Below the pieces are notes generated by a model that searched no databases, was not told where the DNA came from, and saw only the letters and a program-made list of their open reading frames with translations. A stretch of DNA of 64,000 nt from an uncultured Tolumonas sp. (lineage in GTDB: Bacteria; Pseudomonadota; Gammaproteobacteria; Enterobacterales; Aeromonadaceae). Positions 43,473-53,362 of this stretch are shown one piece after another (within the stretch, counting starts at the first letter, position 1; each line of letters opens with the position of its first letter). The position numbers were made by a program, and so were the translations under genes. The stretch covers positions 298,501-362,500 of the forward strand of contig NZ_OY829945.1 of the NCBI RefSeq assembly GCF_963556105.2, in the 5' to 3' direction.

Positions 43473-44843
43473 ATGTCCTCCGTATCGGTAGTGCGTTCAC
43501 AGTCGCTGTTTCAGATCACTTGGCCGTTATTCATCGATTTGGCGCTGCATTTTCTGACTGCGGCGTTGAATACGTTCATGATCAGCCATGTTTCGTATCA
43601 AGCCGTTGCCGCATTGTCGGTTGGCAACCAAATCTTTGATGTCAGTATTACGCTGTTTAATTTCGTCGGCATTGGTTCGAGTGTGGTGATCACTCAATAT
43701 CTGGGGGCCGGACAGCGTGATGTGGCCAGAAAAGTGGTGCAGCAAGCCGTTGGTTTTAATGCCTTGATTGGTTTGGCGGTGGCGCTGGGGGTATTGTTTG
43801 GTTCGACCTATATTCTGCAGCTGATGAATATGCCGGAACATCTGCAAGCGATGGGCTTGACCTATTTACAGATCATTGCGTTGTGTCTGTTACCGGAGGC
43901 CATTGCGCTGTGTCTGGCGGCAAGTCTGCGGGCATATGGTTATACCCGTGAAGCGATGTATGTCACGGTGATCGTCAATCTGGTCACCCTGTTGGGTAAT
44001 GCCTTGTTGTTATACGGCTGGTTTGGTTTACCGCAAATGTCAGTGGCGGGCGTCGCCTGCTCTACCGTTATCGGGCGTCTGGTTGGTGTGGTTTTATTGC
44101 TGTGGCTTATCCGGCAACGGCTTGGTTTGCAGTTACATTGGAAAGACTGTTGCCGGTTTTCTGCCGATATTATCCGTAAGATCATGAAGATAGGTTTACC
44201 CGCTGCCGGAGAAAACCTGTCCTGGATGCTGCAAATGATGGTGATCACCTCTTTTGTCGCATTGCTGGGCGATAAAATGCTGGCGACACAATCGTATTTT
44301 TTCCAGATCAGTCTGTTTGTGATGTTATTTGGCATTGCGATCGGTTTGGGAACGGAAATTATGATTGGTCATCTGGTTGGTGCCGGTGAACTGGATCAGG
44401 CTTATCATCGCTTATTACGCAGTCTAAAAATCGGTCTTATCGTGACCGTGCTGTCGGTGGTGGTGGTGGTGCTTTCCGGCCCACACTTGATGGGGTTGTT
44501 TACTGCTGATGCCATTATTTTAGTCACCGCCGGGCATCTGTTCATGCTTAGTTTGATCTTGGAGCCGGGGCGCACTTTTAACATTATTGTGATCAGCTCT
44601 CTGCGTGCGACGGGGGATGCTCGTTTTCCATTCCGCATGGGATTGTTGTCGATGTGGGGGATTGCGATACCTGTGGCATACCTGTGCGGTATTCATTGGG
44701 GATGGGGGCTGGTTGGGGTCTGGTGCGGTTTTGTGGTGGATGAATGGGTTCGGGGGTTAACCATGTTCTGGCGTTGGCGTAGCCGACGTTGGGAGAAAAA
44801 AGTGCTGGTGCAGCGAACTACACCAGCCAATCAGGCACACTAG
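43473..44843 (+). CDS. MATE-family multidrug efflux transporter
   Basis: A 456-residue polytopic protein with about 12 hydrophobic helices arranged as two homologous halves. The N-half has FQITWPLFIDLALHFLTAALNTFMISHVS and SVGNQIFDVSITLFNFVGIGSSVVITQYLGAGQRD; the C-half begins IMKIGLPAAGENLSWMLQMMVITSF. This is typical of Na+- or H+-coupled MATE exporters for cationic drugs. The start is uncertain: ATG at 43473 fits the family N-terminus; a GTG at 43413 in the same frame would add 20 residues. It is convergent with the efflux outer-membrane gene. No terminator is seen in the 24-bp gap. Confidence 0.88.
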   Translation: MSSVSVVRSQSLFQITWPLFIDLALHFLTAALNTFMISHVSYQAVAALSVGNQIFDVSITLFNFVGIGSSVVITQYLGAGQRDVARKVVQQAVGFNALIGLAVALGVLFGSTYILQLMNMPEHLQAMGLTYLQIIALCLLPEAIALCLAASLRAYGYTREAMYVTVIVNLVTLLGNALLLYGWFGLPQMSVAGVACSTVIGRLVGVVLLLWLIRQRLGLQLHWKDCCRFSADIIRKIMKIGLPAAGENLSWMLQMMVITSFVALLGDKMLATQSYFFQISLFVMLFGIAIGLGTEIMIGHLVGAGELDQAYHRLLRSLKIGLIVTVLSVVVVVLSGPHLMGLFTADAIILVTAGHLFMLSLILEPGRTFNIIVISSLRATGDARFPFRMGLLSMWGIAIPVAYLCGIHWGWGLVGVWCGFVVDEWVRGLTMFWRWRSRRWEKKVLVQRTTPANQAH

Positions 44844-44867
44844 TGCCATTTCACACGGGATAAAACA

Positions 44868-46295
44868 TTACTTCGTGGGCTGGCTGGGGTTGCCTCCCAG
44901 CGCCTGATACAGCGACATCTGTGTTGTCAGTTGTTGATACTGATTTTCTAGCAATGATTTTTCGGCATTACGCCGTTGTTCCTGTTGATCCAGCCAGCTT
45001 TGTATTTCTATATCACCTGCCTGATAACGCACGGCGGAAATGGTTTCTGTTTGTTGTGCCAACAAAAGTGAACGCGAGAGTTGGGTTCCGGCATTCAGGT
45101 AATGCTGCCGGGCCGACAACTGATTTTCCACTTCTGATAACGCGGTATAAAACGTTTGCCGGAAATTGCGCACTGCTTGTTCGTAGACGACGCGTTGTTT
45201 GGCGATGTTCAGGCGCGTAGTCTGCCACTCTATAAAGGGAAGAGTCAACCCGGCCCCAATGCTGCCTGTCGGATTTTGCAAAGCAGAGCGTAATTGCTCA
45301 CTGCTGGTACTTAGTACACCAGTCAGACTAAAGGTTGGATAATAACTTTTCCGGTTATTTTCGCCAGTTGCGTAGCTGGAGCGAATGCGCAGTTCTGCGG
45401 CTTTTACGTCCGGTCGTTGTGCTAGCACATCGGCAGGAAGGTAGGTCGGAATAGCCGGTAATGCTCGAGCTGGTAACGTTACCGGTTGTTCTAACGCAGT
45501 TTCCGGCGGTTGATCCAATAAAATGGTCAAGGCATTGCGATTTTCATCCCGTTGCCGGTACAGATCTTCAAGTGTTGCTTGCTGGCTGTTCACACTTTGC
45601 TCAGCTTGTAACACATCCAGTTTGCTATTCGCACCAGCATGGTAATGTGCCTGCGCGATTTGCAGTGCATGTTGTGTGTAACTGAGACTTTGTTGGTTCA
45701 GTACAATTAACTGGTTCAGATAACCCTGTTTCCAATACAGTGTGGCGGTGGTGCCAATCAATGATAATGCCGATGCCAACCGGTCTTGTTCTGTCGCTTC
45801 GGCTTCGAAGTTAGCCGCTGCCCGTTCATCTGCCAGCTTACCCCATAGATCCAGTTCATAACTTAGTGACAGCGACGTGCCGTAGCGGGTGGTTTGATTA
45901 TTTTGTGAACCATTTGGTGGCATATTATCGCCCTGACCGGTCGGATTACTTTGTTGCCATGATTTTTGTTGTACCGCAGTCAGTGAGGTAGAAACCTCCG
46001 GCGTTAAGTTGGTGGCGGTAAGACCGGCATTTAACCGCGCTTGTTTGACTTTCAGCGCTGCCACCGCCAGATCATTATTTTTCTGTAGTACCTGTTGGAT
46101 CAACTGATCCAGCGCGGGGTCCTGAAATGCTTGCCACCAATGTGGCTGTCGCAACACTTGGGTCGCAGTCAGTTTCTGTTGTTGCCACTGTGCTGGCACA
46201 ACCGGTGCTAAATCGACGGCTGGTGGCGGCGTTGTGTGTTGGCTACACGCAGCCAGTAGCGTGAGCGACAGGTATAACAGGCTGAGTTTATTCAC
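44868..46295 (-). CDS. NodT-family outer-membrane efflux lipoprotein (TolC-like)
   Basis: A 475-residue outer-membrane factor. The signal peptide ends in the lipobox LLAAC. Two OEP repeats follow: QNNDLAVAALKVKQARLNAGL/TRYGTSLSLSYELDLWGKL in the first half and LAQRPDVKAAELRIRSSYAT/FIEWQTTRLNIAKQRVVYEQAVRNFR in the second. The protein should form a trimeric channel for the MacAB pump encoded immediately upstream; its start overlaps macB by 8 bases. A dedicated outer-membrane partner in the operon contrasts with E. coli, where MacAB uses TolC. Confidence 0.9.
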   Translation of the reverse strand: MNKLSLLYLSLTLLAACSQHTTPPPAVDLAPVVPAQWQQQKLTATQVLRQPHWWQAFQDPALDQLIQQVLQKNNDLAVAALKVKQARLNAGLTATNLTPEVSTSLTAVQQKSWQQSNPTGQGDNMPPNGSQNNQTTRYGTSLSLSYELDLWGKLADERAAANFEAEATEQDRLASALSLIGTTATLYWKQGYLNQLIVLNQQSLSYTQHALQIAQAHYHAGANSKLDVLQAEQSVNSQQATLEDLYRQRDENRNALTILLDQPPETALEQPVTLPARALPAIPTYLPADVLAQRPDVKAAELRIRSSYATGENNRKSYYPTFSLTGVLSTSSEQLRSALQNPTGSIGAGLTLPFIEWQTTRLNIAKQRVVYEQAVRNFRQTFYTALSEVENQLSARQHYLNAGTQLSRSLLLAQQTETISAVRYQAGDIEIQSWLDQQEQRRNAEKSLLENQYQQLTTQMSLYQALGGNPSQPTK

Positions 46296-48261
46296 GCGCC
46301 AATGCCTCTATCGGATCAAGTCGGGCTGCATTCCGGGCCGGCAGATAACCGAACAACACGCCAATCAGTGATGAACACAGGAATGCAGAGACCAAAGACC
46401 AGACGGAAAAAGCCATCTGAATACTGCTGACAAAAAAAGAAAATACAGCGCTCACCGCAAAAGAAAGGGCGATACCCAGCGAGCCACCCAGCAGGCAGAC
46501 CATCACGGCCTCTATCAAAAACTGCTGCAAAATATCTTGCTGACGAGCACCAATAGCCATACGAATACCAATTTCACGGGTTCGTTCCGTCACCGACACC
46601 AACATGATATTCATCACCCCGATCCCGCCGACAATCAGTGAAATAACTGCGATCGAGGAAATTAACAGCGTCAGTGTTGCCGTTGTTTTTTCAATGGTTT
46701 GCAAAATACTATCGCTGTTGCGGGTGTAGAAATCTTTGCGACCATGCACGCGGGTTAGCAGTTTAATGATCTGCTGTTCGGCAATGCTGCTGGATACTCC
46801 GTCTTTAATACGCACTGAGATGGAGCTGAAATAATATTGCCCCATTAGCCGATACATGGCGGACGTGTAGGGTAACCAGACATTTAAATTTTGCGTATCA
46901 AACGAACTTTTTTTCTCGGCAGTAACGCCAATGATGCGGCAGGGCAGGTTGTTGAGCAGGATGACTTTACCCACCGGGTTAACATGTTCGCCATATAATT
47001 TAACTAAGGTGTTGTGATCGATTACTACCACGGGTTGTAGTTGCTTAACGGCGGTTTGATCAAAGGTTTTTCCATAGGCCATTTGCAGATCTTTAACCTG
47101 AAAATACTGGCCAGCGACACCGTACACCATCGCGGATAATGCCTTGCCGCCATCACGCAACAGCGCATTGGTGCTCACGCTGGGTGTGACGCTGTCGGTA
47201 TAAATTTGCCCGCTTAGCAGCGGCAGATCCTGCGGCGTCAGTGTTTGAATGGCGCTGGCATTGCGATCCCCCCAATCTTTACCAGGGTAAACATCAATGG
47301 TGTTGGTGCCCATAGAGCTGATATCGCTGATCACTTTATTCCGTGCGCCCTGACCAACAGCCACCACACTCACCACCGCCGTAATACCGATGATAATGCC
47401 GAGCATGGTCAGTAAGGTCCGCATCCGATGGGTCAGCATGGAGAGCCATGCCATGCGGAAGGCTTCGGAAAATCGTGTTGATTGGCGCACCCACCAACTG
47501 GCGGCCTGTGGTAGTTGAGACTGATCGGGTAGATCCTGACTATCAACCGGCATGTCGATGTGACAAGGCGTTTGTCTACGGTCGGCAAGAATACGACCGT
47601 CGCTGATTTCGAGCACCCGTTCGGCGTGCGCAGCAATATTTTGGTCATGCGTAACCAGTACAATGGTGTGCCCCTGACGATGCAGTTGCCGCAGGATTTG
47701 CATCACCTCTTTGCCGCTTTGACTGTCTAATGCGCCGGTGGGTTCATCCGCCAGGATCACTGTGCCGCCGTTCATCAGTGCACGGGCAATACTGACGCGT
47801 TGTTGTTGCCCGCCAGAGAGCTGGCTGGGGCGATTGTACTGTTTATTGGCAATGCCTAACCGCTGCAGTAAGGACCGAGCCCGTTGCAGACGCGAAGTTT
47901 TATTTTTACCGGCATAAATGGCGGGAATTTCCACATTACTTTCGGCTTTCAGATGTGACAGCAGATGGTAACGCTGGAAGATAAAACCAAAACAATCGCG
48001 ACGTAGATCGGCCAGTTGATCGCTGTTTAAGGTAGCGGTGCTTTGACCATTAACACGATATTCACCGTGACTTGGGCGATCCAGACAACCGAGAATATTC
48101 ATCAACGTCGATTTGCCCGAGCCGGAGGCACCAATGATCGCTACCATTTCGCCGGCATGAACATCCAGATTGATATTGTCGAGCACGGTGAGGCGATCAT
48201 CGCCGATCTGAAAATGACGGCTGATGTGCTGTAATGCCAATAACGGCGCGGCATTTGTCAT
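46288..48261 (-). CDS. macB: MacB-type ABC exporter
   Basis: A 657-residue protein (E. coli MacB 648). The N-terminal ABC domain (about 1-235) has Walker [17 protein letters not shown], signature [19 protein letters not shown] and Walker [14 protein letters not shown] first membrane helix near 285-305 ([25 protein letters not shown]), a large periplasmic domain (about 310-530) and three C-terminal helices follow, with the [19 protein letters not shown] motif. MacB drives export of macrolides, peptides or siderophores through a MacA/outer-membrane assembly by a mechanotransmission mechanism. Two bases separate it from macA. Confidence 0.94.
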   Translation of the reverse strand: MTNAAPLLALQHISRHFQIGDDRLTVLDNINLDVHAGEMVAIIGASGSGKSTLMNILGCLDRPSHGEYRVNGQSTATLNSDQLADLRRDCFGFIFQRYHLLSHLKAESNVEIPAIYAGKNKTSRLQRARSLLQRLGIANKQYNRPSQLSGGQQQRVSIARALMNGGTVILADEPTGALDSQSGKEVMQILRQLHRQGHTIVLVTHDQNIAAHAERVLEISDGRILADRRQTPCHIDMPVDSQDLPDQSQLPQAASWWVRQSTRFSEAFRMAWLSMLTHRMRTLLTMLGIIIGITAVVSVVAVGQGARNKVISDISSMGTNTIDVYPGKDWGDRNASAIQTLTPQDLPLLSGQIYTDSVTPSVSTNALLRDGGKALSAMVYGVAGQYFQVKDLQMAYGKTFDQTAVKQLQPVVVIDHNTLVKLYGEHVNPVGKVILLNNLPCRIIGVTAEKKSSFDTQNLNVWLPYTSAMYRLMGQYYFSSISVRIKDGVSSSIAEQQIIKLLTRVHGRKDFYTRNSDSILQTIEKTTATLTLLISSIAVISLIVGGIGVMNIMLVSVTERTREIGIRMAIGARQQDILQQFLIEAVMVCLLGGSLGIALSFAVSAVFSFFVSSIQMAFSVWSLVSAFLCSSLIGVLFGYLPARNAARLDPIEALARE

Positions 48262-48263
48262 GC

Positions 48264-49472
48264 TTAAGGCCCTGGTGGCGGCATCATGTGGCCGGAATTA
48301 CTCACGCTGGCTTCGCTGCTTTTGCTATCACCGAGAATAATGCTGTCACCGTCATTTAAACCACTTAGCACTTGCGCATTCAGGCTGTCTTTTAATCCCA
48401 GCTGAATAGTTTTCTTAATAACACGATCCTGTTCCAACACCCGGACATACGCTTGTTGGTGTTCGTCGTTTTCAATCGCAGCGACCGGCACCAGCAGTAC
48501 ATTTTTGGCTTCCCCTGAAACGATCGTCACCTGTGCGGTCATCGACACTCGCAGTCGATGCTCGGGGTTTTTCACATCGAACAGGCCGTTGTAATACACG
48601 GCACTGGAACTGGAGGATGACGACGAAGAGCTGGATGAACCCGAACTACTGGATGAGCTGTTGTTATCACTGCTGTCGGAGGTCGATGCCGGTTCAATGG
48701 CGCGTAAGGTGGCGAAATAACGTTTATCTGGTTCGCCTAACGTGGTGAACCAGACTTTCAAGCCCGGTTTCACGTTGATCACATCGGCTTCGGAGATCTG
48801 CGCTTTCACCGTCATGGAATCGAGATCGGCCAGCTTGATGATAGTTGGTACTGACTGTGCGGCGGCGACGGTTTGGCCTTCTTTGGTGACGATGGAGATC
48901 ACCGTGCCGCTGATCGGCGCGGTAATGCGGGTATACCCCAAATTGGCTTTTGCGGTATCAACGGAAACTTGGGCCGCGGTAATTTCGGCATTTAACTGGC
49001 TAATGGCGGCGCGGGTGGTGTCTAGCGAGGCGGCAGCTTCCTCCAGATTGGCTTTGGAGGTGGCATCTTGCTGCCACATCTGCTGTTGCCGGCGATAGGC
49101 TAATTCGTATTGATGTAACAAGGCTTGTTTGGCTTGTTTTTGCGCTTTCGCACTATCGAGATTGGCCTGTGCCTGACGCAGCGTATATTGCTGTAAGATC
49201 GGGTCGATTTCGGCGACCAGCTGACCTTTTTTAACCTGTTCCCCCAATGCCACTTTAAGCGATTTCAGTTGGCCGGAGACTTGCGCGCCGACACTGACCT
49301 GATTGATGGCGCTCAGTGTGCCGTTCGCGAATACGGTTTGTTCAATATCGCCATAGCGAACAGGGGCTGTCATATATTGAATGGGGGCCGGGTTGCGCAA
49401 GGCACTAAAGGCAACCGTCAGTGCCAGTAGTGGCAAGATCAAATATAACCAGCGTTTTTTTAATAAGGCCAC
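48264..49472 (-). CDS. macA: MacA-type periplasmic adaptor with a poly-serine insertion
   Basis: A 402-residue membrane fusion protein. An N-terminal anchor (WLYLILPLLALTVAFSAL) is followed by a barrel-sandwich half-motif (VSVGAQVSGQLKSLKVALGEQVKKGQLVAEIDP), a helical hairpin (about 80-165), the second half-motif (ITAPISGTVISIVTKEGQTV) and a beta-barrel domain. Near residues 273-292 an insertion of almost pure Ser (about 20 residues, with one Gly) sits between the EPAS-DSSDNN and the AVYYNGLFDV strands of the beta-barrel. MacA homologues have a short loop here. The start is a GTG at 49470-49472 with GGAG 7 nt upstream. It is the first gene of macA-macB-outer-membrane factor. Confidence 0.9.
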   Translation of the reverse strand: MALLKKRWLYLILPLLALTVAFSALRNPAPIQYMTAPVRYGDIEQTVFANGTLSAINQVSVGAQVSGQLKSLKVALGEQVKKGQLVAEIDPILQQYTLRQAQANLDSAKAQKQAKQALLHQYELAYRRQQQMWQQDATSKANLEEAAASLDTTRAAISQLNAEITAAQVSVDTAKANLGYTRITAPISGTVISIVTKEGQTVAAAQSVPTIIKLADLDSMTVKAQISEADVINVKPGLKVWFTTLGEPDKRYFATLRAIEPASTSDSSDNNSSSSSSGSSSSSSSSSSSSAVYYNGLFDVKNPEHRLRVSMTAQVTIVSGEAKNVLLVPVAAIENDEHQQAYVRVLEQDRVIKKTIQLGLKDSLNAQVLSGLNDGDSIILGDSKSSEASVSNSGHMMPPPGP

Positions 49473-49566
49473 GTCTCAGCTCCGCGCTCATCTTCGCCGG
49501 ACATCATAGCGAGATCGGCCAGTCACTCGTGAAGATTTACATGATTTTATCTCTGTCGTTACTGAG

Positions 49567-50478
49567 CTAATGATCGGTGGATTTTATCGTTTGACGATGA
49601 CGAGCTTTGAGCCAGCGAGGCCAGAATATATTGAGTAACAGACCTGACAGCACCAGTAAGATACCGACCCATTGCCAGTGTGTCAGTTGTTCATTCAAAA
49701 ACAGTCGTGCGCAAAACAGGCCGACCAGTGGCACCAATAAGGTTAACGGGGCGACTTGTGCCACCGGATAGGTGCGCAGCAGACGTCCCCACGCTACATA
49801 ACCATATAAGGTGGCGATCAGCGCCAAATAGACTACCGCTAATACGGAATGCCATTGCAGATGCAACAGACTGTTTGCTATCACACTGGGCCCTTCCAGC
49901 CAGTATGAAGCGATGAAAAACGGTACGGGAGGGATGAGTGCACTCCACACCACCAGACTCAGCAGATTCAGGGATGCCTGACGTGAGATATGGCGATTAA
50001 TAATATTACCTAACCCCCAGCAAGCAGCGGCACACATGGTGAGCAGGAAACCCGCCAGTGTCATGCCACTTTGCCCTTGCTGGGTGGCAAGTAACACCAG
50101 CCCCAGTGCAGAGATACCTAAGGTAAAGGGCTGATGCGCTAACCAATGTTCCCGTAATAACACCGCGGCAAACAATAAGGTAAATAATACCTGCGATTGT
50201 AAAACCAGCGAAGCGATCCCGGCCGGCATTCCCACTTTCATGGCAGTAAATAAGAAGGCAAATTGTCCGAAACTGATGGTCAACCCGTAGGCTAACAGCC
50301 AGCGCCAGGCGATCTTGGGCCGTGGGACAAACAAGATAGCCGGAAAGGCCACCAGCGAGAAACGTAAAGCACCTAACAATAACGGTGATAACCCGTCGAG
50401 CCCCCAGTGGATCACGACAAAGTTAAATCCCCATGCAAACACAATCAGCAGAGCGAAACCCCAATCTTTCAAAGACAT
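49567..50478 (-). CDS. eamA: EamA-type DMT-superfamily exporter
   Basis: A 303-residue protein with ten predicted helices in two EamA repeats, matching E. coli EamA (YdeD, 299) along its length: VFAWGFNFVVIHWGLDGL, ALRFSLVAFPAILFVPRPK, LTISFGQFAFLFTAMKVGMPAGIASLVLQ, SALIPPVPFFIASYWLEG and APLTLLVPLVGL. EamA exports O-acetylserine and cysteine in E. coli. The match is good enough to suggest the same substrates, but DMT proteins vary. A basic tail (KARHRQTIKS) follows the last helix. It lies between macA and modC on the same strand. Confidence 0.85.
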   Translation of the reverse strand: MSLKDWGFALLIVFAWGFNFVVIHWGLDGLSPLLLGALRFSLVAFPAILFVPRPKIAWRWLLAYGLTISFGQFAFLFTAMKVGMPAGIASLVLQSQVLFTLLFAAVLLREHWLAHQPFTLGISALGLVLLATQQGQSGMTLAGFLLTMCAAACWGLGNIINRHISRQASLNLLSLVVWSALIPPVPFFIASYWLEGPSVIANSLLHLQWHSVLAVVYLALIATLYGYVAWGRLLRTYPVAQVAPLTLLVPLVGLFCARLFLNEQLTHWQWVGILLVLSGLLLNIFWPRWLKARHRQTIKSTDH

Positions 50479-50526
50479 GCGTATTGGTCCTGTTGGTATT
50501 GAGGTATCAGTATATGCTGACCATCA

Positions 50527-51606
50527 TCATTCCAGTAGTGCTACCGCTTTGATCTGCACCCATAATGGCATCGTTGGCTGTAGCTTGAGCGTATGCGCCG
50601 AGCGTTGCGTGATGCGTGCCAGTAGCGGTTGTTGACCAACTTGTAATTTCATCAGCAAATGACCAGGTGTTGTTGCCGGCATCATCTCTAACAACGTGGC
50701 GGGTAACAGATTCAAAATGCTGGAATCCACTGCCTTATGCAGACTCAGGCTGACATCGCGGGCATCGATCCGGCAGCGAACACGGCTACCTAGGGCTTGT
50801 TTGGTTTGCCCGACCAATAACGAGATCTGATCGGCGGTTTGTAAATGCGCCAGACCATCATCTTCTAGCTCATGCAGCGTCATCTCCCAGACCACCGCCG
50901 CCTGTTCAGCAAAATCGGCGGGTAAATCCAGGCGTGACAACGTGTCATTTAACGGACCTGAGGCCACTACTTTGCCTTGTTGTAATAGGGTCAGATGATC
51001 GGCCAGTCGTGAAACTTCATCCGTGGCATGGCTGACATAAATAATGGGGATCGACAATTGGCGGTGTAACTGTTCCAGATAAGGCAAAATTTCCTGTTTT
51101 CTGGCTTGATCCAGCGCGGATAACGGCTCATCCATCAATAAAATCTTCGGCGCCAACAACAAGGCACGGGCAATCGCCACTCGTTGCCGTTCACCGCCAG
51201 ATAACTGATGTGGGCGGCGCTGTAATAGAGCTTGAATGCCTAACAGCTGACAGATATAAGCAAAATCGGCTTTCGGATGTTGCTTCGGCAACCGTTTCAC
51301 ACCAAACAACAGATTTTGTTCGACGGATAAATGCGGAAACAGGCTAGCTTCCTGAAAGACATAACCTAATGCGCGCTGATGCGGCGGAATGAAGATATTC
51401 CGGCTCGAGTCTTGCCAGATCTCATCACCAATTGCGATATAGGCATCCGGCAATTTTTCCAGCCCCGCCAGTGCCCGCAGGCAGGTGGTTTTGCCGCAAC
51501 CTGATGGTCCAAACAACGCACTGATACCTTGCCCTGGCAATTGCAGCGCTACATCCAGAGTAAAATCACCACGCGGCCAGTGCAACCGGATCGAAATATC
51601 AGCCAT
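50527..51606 (-). CDS. modC: Molybdate ABC transporter ATPase ModC
   Basis: A 359-residue ATPase (E. coli 352). Walker A is [17 protein letters not shown], the signature is [21 protein letters not shown], and Walker B is [12 protein letters not shown]. The C-terminal MOP-type domain (about 290-357) has [25 protein letters not shown]. The start at 51606 has GGAG about 9 nt upstream and overlaps the modB stop by 8 bases; a GTG-ward extension would overlap more. It powers molybdate uptake with ModB. The codon frame is open to 51630, but ModC homologues begin near here. Confidence 0.93.
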   Translation of the reverse strand: MADISIRLHWPRGDFTLDVALQLPGQGISALFGPSGCGKTTCLRALAGLEKLPDAYIAIGDEIWQDSSRNIFIPPHQRALGYVFQEASLFPHLSVEQNLLFGVKRLPKQHPKADFAYICQLLGIQALLQRRPHQLSGGERQRVAIARALLLAPKILLMDEPLSALDQARKQEILPYLEQLHRQLSIPIIYVSHATDEVSRLADHLTLLQQGKVVASGPLNDTLSRLDLPADFAEQAAVVWEMTLHELEDDGLAHLQTADQISLLVGQTKQALGSRVRCRIDARDVSLSLHKAVDSSILNLLPATLLEMMPATTPGHLLMKLQVGQQPLLARITQRSAHTLKLQPTMPLWVQIKAVALLE

Positions 51607-52276
51607 GCTGTGCTCTCCGATTCTGACCAAACCAGTAAATCAGCATCAGCGCTAACATGGCAAATAACACCATGCCGCCAGCCAGCCAGTGTGCTTGCAG
51701 ATATTCCTGATTTTCGACGTGTTCATACAGCAAGATCGACAACACTTTGGTTTCGCCGGGAATGCTGCCACCAATCATCAGCACCACGCCGAATTCACCG
51801 ATGCTGTGGCAAAACGCCATTACGGCAGCGGTTATTAGACCTGGCTTCGCCAGCGGCAGTGCGACGGAAAAGAAACGATCCAGCGGTGAGGCCCGTAAGG
51901 TGGCGGCAACTTCCAACGGGCGTGCTCCCATTGCCTCGAAGGCGTTTTGGATCGGTTGAATGGCAAATGGCAGGCTATGCAAGACACCACCGAGCACAAT
52001 GCCGGCAAAACTGAATGGCAATGCCTGCCAGTGTAGCGTTTCTAATAATTGCCCCACCGGGCCGTGCGGGCCGAGTAACAACAATAGGTAAAAACCCAGC
52101 ACGGTCGGGGGCAACACCATCGGCAGGCTTAAGATGGCATTAAACAGCGGTTTATAACGGCTGCGGGTTTGTGATAGCCACCAGGCCAGCGGTGTGGCAA
52201 GCAATAATAAAATTCCCATGACCAACAAGGCCAGTTTGAGTGTCAGCCACACCGTGTTCCAGTCTTGTTCCATCAT
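51599..52276 (-). CDS. modB: Molybdate ABC transporter permease ModB
   Basis: A 225-residue permease (E. coli 229) with five hydrophobic helices. The family segments [64 protein letters not shown] (EAA loop) and [31 protein letters not shown] are present. It forms the membrane channel for molybdate. It lies between modE (20 bp upstream) and modC (overlapping). The binding-protein gene modA, which normally precedes modB, is not in this operon. Confidence 0.94.
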   Translation of the reverse strand: MMEQDWNTVWLTLKLALLVMGILLLLATPLAWWLSQTRSRYKPLFNAILSLPMVLPPTVLGFYLLLLLGPHGPVGQLLETLHWQALPFSFAGIVLGGVLHSLPFAIQPIQNAFEAMGARPLEVAATLRASPLDRFFSVALPLAKPGLITAAVMAFCHSIGEFGVVLMIGGSIPGETKVLSILLYEHVENQEYLQAHWLAGGMVLFAMLALMLIYWFGQNRRAQHG

Positions 52277-52295
52277 GCTGGTTTATCCTTGATGC

Positions 52296-53147
52296 TTATC
52301 CTTGATAACTACACAGTAAAACCGCCGATGCTTTGAAGGCTGCGCACGCTTCCTGATTTTCCTGCAATTGCATGTTATCGGCGCTTTCTGTGGTGACCAC
52401 GGCACACACAGTTTTATCGCCGGGCAAATTGATCACCACTTCGCTATTCACCGGGCCGCGATGAATTTTGCTGATGTGCCCCCACAACTGATTGCGGGGA
52501 GAGAGTTTTAATTGCCGATCGGTCACCAGCATAACCGACGAGGATTTCACGAGCGCATATAACTCTTGCCCCATGGCAATACCTAAACTTTCGGCTGACT
52601 CACGGGTAATGACGGCAATCAGCTGCACGTTATCATCCAGCTGCAAGGTCACTTCAAAATCGACCGGTGCGGTACGCAGTGCCACCACGGTGCCGACAAA
52701 CTGATTTCGCGCGCTACTGCGCATCGATATGCGACGTAATAAACGACGAAATTGCGTGATGTCGTAAAAATTGTCATCTTGCTGACAGGGCTTATTTTGT
52801 AGTTGCTGTTGTACTCTTTCGAGAACTTGCTGATATTCCGCCTGCAGTGCGCGATACAAAGCAACGGTCTGCCTACCGTAGGCAGTAAGTTGAGTGCCTC
52901 CGCCATTTTTCCCGCCAGCGGTGCGGATCACCAACGGCTGCTCAGCCAGATTATTCATCTCGTCCAACGCATCCCAAGCGGCACGATACGACATGGGAAT
53001 GGATTTAGCCGCTTGCGATAACGAGCCTAAGCGATCAATTGCTTCTAACAATTGAATACGGGTATCCCCTAAAGAAGGCCCCACTTCGGTGCATAACTTG
53101 AGTTCCCCTAATAAAGCGGGCGGCGTCGAAGTTGGTTGTCGGGACAT
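52296..53147 (-). CDS. modE: Molybdate-responsive regulator ModE
   Basis: A 283-residue protein (E. coli 262). The N-terminal winged helix (about 15-115) carries LLEAIDRLGSLSQAAKSIPMSYRAAWDALDEMNNL and RTAGGKNGGGTQLTAYG. Two MOP domains follow, beginning SARNQFVGTVVALRTAPVDFEV (about 145) and SPRNQLWGHISKIHRGPVNSEV (about 215), which bind molybdate. ModE with molybdate represses molybdate uptake operons. It leads the modEBC operon. The N-terminus is slightly longer than in E. coli. Confidence 0.93.
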   Translation of the reverse strand: MSRQPTSTPPALLGELKLCTEVGPSLGDTRIQLLEAIDRLGSLSQAAKSIPMSYRAAWDALDEMNNLAEQPLVIRTAGGKNGGGTQLTAYGRQTVALYRALQAEYQQVLERVQQQLQNKPCQQDDNFYDITQFRRLLRRISMRSSARNQFVGTVVALRTAPVDFEVTLQLDDNVQLIAVITRESAESLGIAMGQELYALVKSSSVMLVTDRQLKLSPRNQLWGHISKIHRGPVNSEVVINLPGDKTVCAVVTTESADNMQLQENQEACAAFKASAVLLCSYQG

Positions 53148-53171
53148 GAAAACCTCTCATAACAGGTGGAT

Positions 53172-53194
53172 ATGCGATTTAACATATAGCGCAT
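53172..53194. promoter_or_regulatory. Inverted repeat upstream of modE, possible ModE site
   Basis: ATGCGAT-N9-AGCGCAT, 25 bp before the modE start. The right half CATATAGCGCAT resembles the TATATAGCGNT half of known ModE boxes; the left half is weaker. Confidence 0.35.
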
Positions 53195-53325
53195 CATGTT
53201 TTATTGCGTGTAGCGACATTAAAAATGTGCAGATTGAAACAGTTGTTGCAACAACTGTACCTGTACGGACAAGCCTAGTCGTGCGACTAAAAGATCAGCG
53301 GATGGAATGTGCAGAATAGAAAGAG

Positions 53326-53352
53326 GAGACGCAGTTTTCGGTGCTGCGTCTC
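53326..53352 (-). terminator. Hairpin after the luxR-type gene
   Basis: GAGACGCAG-N9-CTGCGTCTC, 11 bp past the minus-strand luxR stop and followed on that strand by the T/C-rich CTCTTTCTATTC. Probably a weak terminator. Confidence 0.6.
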
Positions 53353-53362
53353 AAGGCGTTTA

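Noticed and set aside
48570-48680. Serine tract of macA as a simple DNA repeat
   Set aside because: The Ser codons are mixed (TCA, TCC, TCG, TCT, AGC, AGT), so the DNA is not a microsatellite even though the protein is repetitive.
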